29,953 nt of DNA, taken from Lachnospiraceae bacterium UBA7199. Lineage in GTDB: Bacteria > Bacillota > Clostridia > Lachnospirales > Lachnospiraceae. The notes below the pieces were generated by a model. It saw only the letters and a program-made list of their open reading frames with translations, was not told the origin of the DNA and searched no databases. A program made the translations under genes and the position numbers. Where the stretch lies: contig DKUR01000076.1 in the NCBI GenBank assembly GCA_002490775.1, forward strand, positions 1 to 29,953. Reading direction: 5' to 3'. Of this stretch, positions 23,539-29,953 are shown one piece after another (within the stretch, counting starts at the first letter, position 1; each line of letters starts with the position of its first letter).

Positions 23539-24873
23539 ATGTTGCCACAGCAGTTTTTAGACAGAATGAAAAAGATGTTAGGAGAGGAATACCCAGATTT
23601 TCTTGCCGCCTATGACAAACCCAGACATTGCTCTCTGCGTGTAAACCTGCAAAAGGGAACCATTGAAGATTTAAAAGAAAAAACCTTGTTTTTAACAAAG
23701 AAAGTTCCCTGGACAGACAATGGGTATTATTATAAGGAAGAGGACCGCCCCGGCAGGCATCCTTTTCATGAAGCGGGGGCTTACTATATTCAGGAGGCAA
23801 GCGCTATGGCTCCGGCAGTCTATTTAAATGCACAGCCGGGAGAGCGGATTTTGGATTTATGCGCTGCACCAGGCGGAAAAAGCACGCAGATTGCAGATGC
23901 CATGAAGGGTGAGGGACTGCTTATCAGTAATGAAATCAACCCTGCAAGAGCAAAAGTTTTGTCAGAAAATATAGAGCGCCTGGGAATCAGAAATGCATTG
24001 GTGATAAGCCATGAACCGGCTTTTTTGGCAGAGCGGTTTTCGGAGTATTTTGACAGGATTCTGGTAGATGCACCCTGTTCGGGAGAAGGAATGTTCCGCA
24101 AAAATGAGGAGGCTGCATGTGAGTGGAGTCTCGAAAATGTGGAAATGTGTGCTGTAAGGCAGGCAGATATTCTCAAAAGTGCAGCAGCAATGCTACGCCC
24201 AGGTGGAAGAATGGTTTATTCTACCTGTACTTTTTCTCTCGAAGAAAATGAAGAAACCATAAGGCATTTTTTGGAGACGCATCCTGAGTTTGAAGCAGAG
24301 GAAGTAAAGAGGTTACCGGGAATGTCGCCGGGAATGCCGCCCTTAGAAAAAGCCATAAGGCTTTGGCCCCATAAGCTGGAGGGAGAGGGACACTTTCTTG
24401 CCTGCCTTAAAAAGCAAGGACAGCAGCAAATGCGGGCAGAGGGACTTTATGGAGAGGAGAAGGGAATTCTTTCGAAAGAATGTAAGGATTGGCTTGCATT
24501 TAAAGAGCAGTACATAAAAACAGATTTTGAAGGAGTGTATTTTAGGTTTGGTGATCAGCTTTATCTGCTGCCTGAGGGGGCGCCTTCCTTAAAGGGGCTA
24601 AAGGTACTGCGTTCTGGTCTTCACTTAGGAACTTTTAAGAAAAACCGGTTTGAGCCGGCTCATGCACTGGCCCTTGCATTAAAGCCTGGGGAAGCTGCTG
24701 GCAGTTATCCACTTTCTGTAAATAAGGCAGCAGACTATATTGCAGGAAGCACCTTTGCAGCAGAGGGAGAAAAAGGTTGGTATCTGATTACGACGCAAGG
24801 GTATAGTTTAGGATGGGGAAAGCTTTCCGGTAATATAATGAAAAATCACTATCCAAAAGGACTTAGGAAATAA
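23539..24873 (+). CDS. rsmF: RsmF/RsmB-family 16S rRNA (cytosine-C5) methyltransferase
   Basis: This 444-aa SAM-dependent enzyme has the NOL1/NOP2/Sun core. CAAPGGKSTQIA binds SAM, DAPCSGEGMFRKNEE carries Cys180, and VYSTCTFSLEENE carries Cys230, the two cysteines that form and release the enzyme-RNA link. After the core (to about residue 280), a C-terminal region of about 150 residues resembles the RsmF-specific RNA-binding/PUA-like part. The likely product is 5-methylcytosine in 16S rRNA; the exact position is not certain. The ATG at 23539 has AAAGG close by and GGAGG 13 bases upstream. The following lipoprotein gene begins 10 bases after its stop. Confidence 0.92.
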   Translation: MLPQQFLDRMKKMLGEEYPDFLAAYDKPRHCSLRVNLQKGTIEDLKEKTLFLTKKVPWTDNGYYYKEEDRPGRHPFHEAGAYYIQEASAMAPAVYLNAQPGERILDLCAAPGGKSTQIADAMKGEGLLISNEINPARAKVLSENIERLGIRNALVISHEPAFLAERFSEYFDRILVDAPCSGEGMFRKNEEAACEWSLENVEMCAVRQADILKSAAAMLRPGGRMVYSTCTFSLEENEETIRHFLETHPEFEAEEVKRLPGMSPGMPPLEKAIRLWPHKLEGEGHFLACLKKQGQQQMRAEGLYGEEKGILSKECKDWLAFKEQYIKTDFEGVYFRFGDQLYLLPEGAPSLKGLKVLRSGLHLGTFKKNRFEPAHALALALKPGEAAGSYPLSVNKAADYIAGSTFAAEGEKGWYLITTQGYSLGWGKLSGNIMKNHYPKGLRK

Positions 24874-24883
24874 GAGGAAATAA

Positions 24884-25930
24884 ATGAGAAGAAAAATTTG
24901 TATGGCAGTATTGATTGCTGCAATAATAGCAGGAGCTGCAGGTTGTGGCTTTCAGGATAAAAATGAGAATTTAAGTGCAGGTATGGAGGCGATTGCAGCC
25001 TTAGAGTACGATAATGCGCTTGCCAGCTTTGAAGCCGCAAGGCAGGCGGGCGAGGAGGAGCGGCTTGTTCTTAGGGGAGAAGGGCTTGCTTATATGGGAA
25101 AGACCATGTATACCGAGGCAGCAGAAGCTTTTGAGGCGGCACTTGCCTGCAGCGATGGAAGAATAAAAAATATAGACTATGACATTAATTATTACCTTGC
25201 TACTGCTTATTATAAACTGGGGGAAATGGGAAAGGCAATTGATGTATATAATGCAATTATAGCATTAAAGCCGGAAGAAAAAGATGCCTATTATCTGCGG
25301 GGAGTGATTTACACCCAGCAGGGAAATTTAAATAGTGCAAAGGAAAATTTTGATAAGGTAACGGTATTGGATTCCTCCAATTATGACAGAATGATTGATA
25401 TTTACAGTATCCTGGCATCGGAAGGCTATAAGGATACTGGACAGGAATACCTGCAAAAAGCGATGGATGCAGGCACAAAAGGCATGACTAATTATGAAAA
25501 AGGACGAATCTGCTATTATCTGGAGGACTATGAAAACGCCAGAACCTATCTGGAAAAAGCACGTGATGAGGGTGGATTTGAATCGGTGCTTTTTCTGGGA
25601 AAAACCTATGAGACGCTGGGCGATAACAACTATGCAATCAGTGTGTACAAAACCTATTTGGACAGCGCAGGAGCGAACCCACAGGTGTTAAACCAATTGG
25701 GGCTTTGCAGAATGCAGACCGGTGATTATGAAGGGGCTTTGAATGCCTTTCAGAGTGCTATGAATATAGAAGACAATGGTATGATGCAGGTTCTTAAGAT
25801 GAATGAAATCGTCGCATACGAAAAACTAAAAGATTATAAAAAGGCTTCCGTTCTTATGGAAAGTTATTTAAAAACTTATCCTGATGATGAAGAAGCAAAG
25901 CGGGAATACATATTCTTAAAGACCAGATAA
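24884..25930 (+). CDS. TPR-repeat lipoprotein
   Basis: This 348-aa protein has a short signal peptide ending in AGAAGC, with lipidation at Cys21. The mature part is nearly all tetratricopeptide repeats. Examples are ALEYDNALASFEAAR, YYLATAYYKLGEMGKAIDVY, YYLRGVIYTQQGNLNSAKEN and LGLCRMQTGDYEGALNAFQS, about seven to eight in total. TPR arrays mediate protein-protein contacts, so a scaffold or adaptor at the outer membrane face is likely, with an unknown partner. It starts 10 bases after the rRNA methyltransferase and is probably co-transcribed, with AGAGG as a modest ribosome site. No terminator was found before the nrdD control region. Confidence 0.9.
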   Translation: MRRKICMAVLIAAIIAGAAGCGFQDKNENLSAGMEAIAALEYDNALASFEAARQAGEEERLVLRGEGLAYMGKTMYTEAAEAFEAALACSDGRIKNIDYDINYYLATAYYKLGEMGKAIDVYNAIIALKPEEKDAYYLRGVIYTQQGNLNSAKENFDKVTVLDSSNYDRMIDIYSILASEGYKDTGQEYLQKAMDAGTKGMTNYEKGRICYYLEDYENARTYLEKARDEGGFESVLFLGKTYETLGDNNYAISVYKTYLDSAGANPQVLNQLGLCRMQTGDYEGALNAFQSAMNIEDNGMMQVLKMNEIVAYEKLKDYKKASVLMESYLKTYPDDEEAKREYIFLKTR

Positions 25931-25985
25931 CTGCTGCTGTCAGGCAAAAGCAAGGTTTTTGCAGGGTAAGACATGTAAAATAACA

Positions 25986-26033
25986 GCACAATATATTATG
26001 TTAATCATATTATGTTAACACAATATATTGTGT
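25986..26033. promoter_or_regulatory. Paired NrdR boxes upstream of nrdD
   Basis: ACACAATATATTGTGT (26018-26033) is a perfect 16-bp palindrome matching the NrdR consensus. A second box, GCACAATATATTATGT (25986-26001), matches it at 14 of 16 positions. The boxes are 32 bp apart, three helical turns, which is the classical NrdR arrangement. They lie just upstream of the nrdD promoter, so repression by ATP/dATP-loaded NrdR is expected; nrdR is not in the window. Confidence 0.92.
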
Positions 26034-26039
26034 TTTTTA

Positions 26040-26068
26040 TTGACTTTTATTATGCCCAATGTTACACT
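26040..26068 (+). promoter_or_regulatory. Promoter of nrdD
   Basis: TTGACT (26040-26045) and TACACT (26063-26068) are 17 bp apart and start 7 bases after the second NrdR box. Transcription would begin near 26075, giving a leader of about 70 bases. Confidence 0.68.
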
Positions 26069-26146
26069 TTTACTACGCACTGTTTTTTTGTGTATAGACA
26101 AGGTGATGCATAAAGTTCCGGCATCATAATATTGGAGGGGTAATCA

Positions 26147-28552
26147 ATGTTTCAGGTCATTAAAAGAGAAGGCGACGTGACAGATTTTACACTGACAAAG
26201 ATCAGTGATGCCATAATGAAAGCGTTTAATGCCACAGATGTGCAGTACAACAATGATGTGGTGGATCTGCTGGCGCTTCGTGTGACAGCGGATTTTCAGT
26301 CAAAGGTAAAAGAGGACTGCATTCATGTGGAAGAAATTCAGGACAGTGTGGAGAAGGTTTTAGAGCAGACTGGTTATGCCAAGGCAGCAAAGGCATATAT
26401 TTTATACCGGAAACAGCGGGAAAAAATGCGTACTATGAAGTCCACAATTCTGGATTATAAAGATGTGGTAAACAGCTACGTTAAGATAGAAGACTGGCGG
26501 GTAAAAGAAAACTCTACAGTCACTTATTCAGTAGGAGGTTTGATTTTAAGCAATTCCGGTGCGGTGACAGCCAATTACTGGCTTTCTGAAATTTATGATC
26601 AGGAGATTGCTGATGCCCACAGAAATGCAGATATCCATATTCATGACCTTTCCATGCTCACCGGATATTGTGCAGGCTGGTCTTTAAAACAACTGATCAC
26701 AGAAGGACTTGGCGGCATTACAGGCAAAATTACATCAGCGCCGGCAGCTCATTTATCGGTGCTGTGCAATCAGATGGTGAATTTCCTTGGAATCATGCAG
26801 AATGAATGGGCAGGTGCACAGGCGTTTTCTTCCTTTGACACTTATCTTGCGCCTTTTGTTAAGGTGGACCAGCTTTCTTATAAGGAAGTGAAAAAATGCA
26901 TTGAAGCATTTATTTATGGGGTAAATACTCCCAGCCGATGGGGAACCCAGGCACCTTTTTCCAATATTACTCTTGACTGGACTGTGCCGGCGGATCTGGC
27001 AGAGCTTCCTGCGATTGTTGGCGGAAAGGAAATGGATTTTAAATACAAAGACTGTAAAAAAGAAATGGATATGATCAATAAGGCTTTTATTGAGACTATG
27101 ATCGAAGGAGATGCCAACGGAAGAGGCTTCCAGTATCCTATTCCCACTTACTCCATTACCAGAGATTTCGACTGGTCAGACACAGAAAATAACCGGCTGT
27201 TATTTGAAATGACTGCTAAATATGGAACCCCATATTTTTCTAATTATATTAATTCTGATATGGAACCCAGTGATGTGCGGAGCATGTGCTGCCGCCTGCG
27301 GCTTGATCTGCGGGAGCTGCGTAAAAAAACCGGAGGATATTTCGGTTCAGGAGAAAGCACTGGAAGCGTTGGTGTTGTTACCATTAATATGCCAAGGATT
27401 GCTTATCTTTCACAGGACAAGGATGATTTCTACAGACGTCTTAATAAAATGATGGACTTAGCGGCCCGGTCACTTAAAATGAAGCGTGATGTGATTACAA
27501 GACTGCTGGAAGAGGGGCTTTATCCCTATACGAAGCGTTATCTTGGAAGTTTTGATAATCATTTTTCAACCATTGGACTGATTGGCATGAATGAGGTAGG
27601 ATTAAATGCCAACTGGCTCCGGGCGGATATGACGGATAAACGCACGCAGGAATTTACAAAAGAAGTGTTAAATCATATGCGCAGCAGACTTTCTGATTAT
27701 CAGGAGCAGTATGGAGATCTTTATAATCTGGAGGCGACACCTGCTGAAAGCACCACTTATCGTCTTGCAAAACATGACAAGAAGAAATGGCCTTCCATTA
27801 AGACCGCAGGAAAATTTGGAGATACCCCGTATTATACCAATTCCTCCCATTTGCCGGTGGATTACACGGAAGATATTTTTGATGCGCTGGATATTCAGGA
27901 TGAGCTGCAGACGCTTTACACATCAGGAACAGTGTTCCATGCATTTTTAGGGGAAAAGCTGCCTGACTGGAAGGCAGCAGCCGATCTGATCCGAACCATT
28001 GCGGAAAATTATAAGCTACCTTATTATACTTTGTCTCCTACCTATTCTATTTGCAAAGAGCATGGTTATCTGGCAGGGGAGCAAAGAACCTGTCCTCACT
28101 GTGGAGAAACAACGGAAATATACAGCAGGATTACCGGATATTATCGCCCGGTGCAGAACTGGAATGACGGCAAATTGCAGGAATATGCAAACCGTACCAC
28201 TTACAATATTTCCAGGTCAGTTTTAAAAAAACCTGTTACAAGCGTGATTACTTTATCAGACTATGAAAAGCCCAAGGCAGAGGTTTTGGTAGAGGCACCG
28301 CAGAATATCGCCTATTTATTCACCACAAAAACCTGCCCTAACTGCAAGCTGGCCAAGGAATATTTAAAGGACTATAAATATGTTTTGATTGATGCGGAAG
28401 AAAATATGGAATTGGCCCAGAGATACGGAGTTATGCAGGCCCCTGCGCTGGTAGTGGTAAATGGCAGTTCTTTCAAAAAATATGTGAATGCATCCCGGAT
28501 CAGGCAGTTTGCAGACAGTCTGAATCTGGCAGCTATTTCCTGTGGATTATGA
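26147..28552 (+). CDS. nrdD: Anaerobic (class III) ribonucleoside-triphosphate reductase with fused glutaredoxin-like domain
   Basis: This 801-aa enzyme reduces ribonucleotides to deoxyribonucleotides with a glycyl radical. Residues 1-95 are an ATP-cone (VIKREGDVTDFTLTKISDAI) for allosteric control. The core holds MCCRLRLDLRELRKKTGGYF and GSVGVVTINMPRI. Near the end a zinc site (Cys636, His639 or neighbour, Cys649, Cys652) precedes RITGYYRPVQNW, whose Gly664 is the radical site. Beyond the usual end, residues about 718-801 form a thioredoxin/glutaredoxin-like domain with CPNC (Cys730, Cys733) and the cis-proline region APALVV. This suggests redoxin-driven rather than formate-driven turnover. 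GGAGGGG precedes the ATG. The activase gene nrdG is not adjacent. Confidence 0.96.
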   Translation: MFQVIKREGDVTDFTLTKISDAIMKAFNATDVQYNNDVVDLLALRVTADFQSKVKEDCIHVEEIQDSVEKVLEQTGYAKAAKAYILYRKQREKMRTMKSTILDYKDVVNSYVKIEDWRVKENSTVTYSVGGLILSNSGAVTANYWLSEIYDQEIADAHRNADIHIHDLSMLTGYCAGWSLKQLITEGLGGITGKITSAPAAHLSVLCNQMVNFLGIMQNEWAGAQAFSSFDTYLAPFVKVDQLSYKEVKKCIEAFIYGVNTPSRWGTQAPFSNITLDWTVPADLAELPAIVGGKEMDFKYKDCKKEMDMINKAFIETMIEGDANGRGFQYPIPTYSITRDFDWSDTENNRLLFEMTAKYGTPYFSNYINSDMEPSDVRSMCCRLRLDLRELRKKTGGYFGSGESTGSVGVVTINMPRIAYLSQDKDDFYRRLNKMMDLAARSLKMKRDVITRLLEEGLYPYTKRYLGSFDNHFSTIGLIGMNEVGLNANWLRADMTDKRTQEFTKEVLNHMRSRLSDYQEQYGDLYNLEATPAESTTYRLAKHDKKKWPSIKTAGKFGDTPYYTNSSHLPVDYTEDIFDALDIQDELQTLYTSGTVFHAFLGEKLPDWKAAADLIRTIAENYKLPYYTLSPTYSICKEHGYLAGEQRTCPHCGETTEIYSRITGYYRPVQNWNDGKLQEYANRTTYNISRSVLKKPVTSVITLSDYEKPKAEVLVEAPQNIAYLFTTKTCPNCKLAKEYLKDYKYVLIDAEENMELAQRYGVMQAPALVVVNGSSFKKYVNASRIRQFADSLNLAAISCGL

Positions 28553-28646
28553 GAAAGCGAAATGTACTTACAAGGCATTTATGACACAGCAGGCTCAGTT
28601 CTGCATTAGGAAAAGCGGTATTTGAATCGAGGGAGGTTAAAGGAAA

Positions 28647-29582
28647 ATGATCAATCAATTGGTAAACAAAATAAAAGAGACAGGCGCTCCTATTGTTGTG
28701 GGTTTAGATCCTACAATGAAATTTGTTCCGGAGCAGATAAAGAAAAAAGCATTTGATGAATTTGGAGAGACTTTAGAGGGTGCAGCGGAAGCCATCTGGC
28801 AGTTTAACAAAGAGATTGTTGACAATATTTTTGATGTGATTCCTGCGGTAAAGCCTCAGATCGCGATGTATGAACAGTTCGGCATTCCCGGAATGATGGC
28901 CTATAAGAAAACCATTGACTATGCGAAAGAGAAAGGTCTGATTGTAATCGGCGATATTAAAAGAGGTGACATTGGTTCTACTTCAGAAGCTTACGCTGCA
29001 GGCCATCTTGGAAAGGTGCAGGTAGGAAGCAAGTTTTATTATGGATTTGATGAGGATTTTGCAACCCTCAATCCTTATATGGGCTCTGACAGCGTAAAGC
29101 CTTTTATTAAGGTATGTAAAGAAGAAAAGAAAGGGGTATTTGTCCTAGTTAAAACCTCAAATCCCAGCAGTGGAGAGTTTCAGGACCGGCTGCTTGCAGA
29201 TGCGGATAACAGGCCGCTTTATGAAGTGGTTGGAGAATTGGTGGCAAAGTGGGGCGAGGATCATATGGGAGACTCCTACAGCTATGTGGGGGCAGTGGTA
29301 GGTGCCACTTATCCCGAAATGGGGAAGATTCTCCGCAGGCTGATGCCAAAGAGCTATATTTTAGTGCCCGGTTATGGCGCCCAGGGCGGTAAAGGTGCAG
29401 ATCTGGTGCATTTCTTTAATGAAGATGGCTTAGGCGCTATTGTAAACTCATCAAGAGGGATTATTGCTGCTTATCAGCAGGAAAAGTATGCTTCTTTTGG
29501 GGCAGAGCATTTTGCAGAAGCTTCCAGAAAAGCAGTGGAGGATATGCGTAAGGATATTATGGGAGCATTGGAAAATAGATAA
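28647..29582 (+). CDS. pyrF: Orotidine 5'-phosphate decarboxylase
   Basis: This 311-aa enzyme converts OMP to UMP, the last step of pyrimidine synthesis. The catalytic motif GDIKRGDIGSTSEAY contains Asp103, Lys105 and Asp108, and the substrate-binding NSSRGI segment lies near the C-terminus. At over 300 residues it is the long PyrF form (as in mycobacteria and many Clostridia), not the 230-residue B. subtilis form. The ATG has AAAGGA close upstream with GGGAGG further back. Usually pyrF sits in a pyr operon; here it lies 94 bases after nrdD, with no attenuator visible and no other pyr gene in the window. Confidence 0.96.
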   Translation: MINQLVNKIKETGAPIVVGLDPTMKFVPEQIKKKAFDEFGETLEGAAEAIWQFNKEIVDNIFDVIPAVKPQIAMYEQFGIPGMMAYKKTIDYAKEKGLIVIGDIKRGDIGSTSEAYAAGHLGKVQVGSKFYYGFDEDFATLNPYMGSDSVKPFIKVCKEEKKGVFVLVKTSNPSSGEFQDRLLADADNRPLYEVVGELVAKWGEDHMGDSYSYVGAVVGATYPEMGKILRRLMPKSYILVPGYGAQGGKGADLVHFFNEDGLGAIVNSSRGIIAAYQQEKYASFGAEHFAEASRKAVEDMRKDIMGALENR

Positions 29583-29609
29583 ATATCCATGTAATAGGAG
29601 GTGCGTGAA

Positions 29610-29953
29610 ATGATTTACAAAAAGTTTCAGGATCTGGAGTTATCTGCTTTAGGAATGGGTGCAATGCGTCTGCCTGTAGGAAAGAGCTACGAGGATATTA
29701 ATGAGGCGGCAACGGAAGAAATGGTTGCCTATGCAATGGAGCATGGAGTAAATTATTACGATACGGCATGGGGATATCATGACGGTCAGTCAGAAATTGT
29801 CATGGGACGTATTTTGGGAAAATATCCCCGGGACAGCTACTATTTGGCAACAAAATTTCCTGGGTACGATCTTTCAAATATGGACAAGGTCGAGGAAATT
29901 TTTGAAAAACAGCTTGAAAAATGCGGCACAGAATATTTTGATGCCCGTGTTAT
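29610..29953 (+). CDS. Aldo/keto reductase family protein, N-terminal part
   Basis: The first 114 codons are visible and the gene continues beyond the window. The start has AGGAGG 8 bases upstream of ATG 29610. LSALGMGAMRLP is the typical opening strand. NYYDTAWGYHDGQSE holds Asp51 and the catalytic Tyr56, and YLATKFPG holds Lys82, three of the four family catalytic residues; the histidine lies further on. Members reduce carbonyls with NAD(P)H. In gut anaerobes, similar openings belong to a larger form with a C-terminal ferredoxin-like domain, which cannot be checked here. It follows pyrF by 27 bases and may share its transcript. Confidence 0.9.
   Translation, partial: MIYKKFQDLELSALGMGAMRLPVGKSYEDINEAATEEMVAYAMEHGVNYYDTAWGYHDGQSEIVMGRILGKYPRDSYYLATKFPGYDLSNMDKVEEIFEKQLEKCGTEYFDARV

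Noticed and set aside
25944..25962. GCAAAA/TTTTGC stem after the TPR lipoprotein as a terminator
   Set aside because: Only six AT-rich pairs and no following T run; it is not a convincing terminator.

Overview
The window looks like chromosome from a low-GC, anaerobic Gram-positive gut bacterium, most likely a Lachnospiraceae (Blautia/Dorea/Mediterraneibacter-like). The reasons are AT-leaning coding with strong AGGAGG-type ribosome sites, near-consensus sigma-A promoters with 17-bp spacers, a class III (oxygen-sensitive) ribonucleotide reductase under NrdR-type boxes, a LytTR/DUF3021 pair, an 83-aa stand-alone FakA-C-like domain, and typical Firmicute lipoproteins. The genus is inferred from gene content only.

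Layout. 1-410: tail of an AT-rich Abi/HEPN-type defence gene cut by the window edge. 436-1861: a promoter, a PfkB-family sugar kinase and a decayed ferritin-like gene. 1954-5745: an NSS sodium symporter, the lone FakA-C-like domain, a membrane-anchored alpha/beta hydrolase, and a LytTR regulator overlapping a DUF3021 membrane protein. 5882-7179: an HD-domain protein overlapping a DUF554 membrane protein, closed by a convergent terminator shared with a minus-strand GNAT acetyltransferase. 7762-9948: a promoter and structured leader, then an Rrf2 regulator with three cysteines and a cardiolipin synthase. 10003-12453: aspS with a near-consensus promoter, a small lipoprotein and a strong terminator. 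12508-13365 (minus): a DegV/FakB-type fatty-acid-binding protein with its own promoter.

13442-19812 (minus) is the most unusual block. It is a three-gene, translationally overlapping operon: an RND/MMPL transporter with a glycine-rich repeat in its C-terminal tail, a secreted 1083-aa GLUG-repeat/coiled-coil protein with a C-terminal membrane anchor, and a TetR regulator. The regulator is encoded last, and an imperfect palindrome overlaps the operon's -35 box, so autoregulation is likely. I recognise the parts but not an assembled, named system.

19908-23499 is an accessory-looking block: two different P-loop ATPases fused to PD-(D/E)XK nuclease-like domains (DUF4143 type and AAA-like/DUF1703 type), with a small membrane protein between them. 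Each unit has its own near-consensus promoter. 23539-25930: an RsmF-type rRNA methyltransferase and a TPR lipoprotein. 25986-28552: paired NrdR boxes, a promoter and nrdD with a fused C-terminal glutaredoxin-like domain. 28647 to the end: pyrF and the start of an aldo/keto reductase.

No tRNA, rRNA, CRISPR array, insertion sequence or replication origin was seen, and no gene-free stretch exceeds 300 bases.
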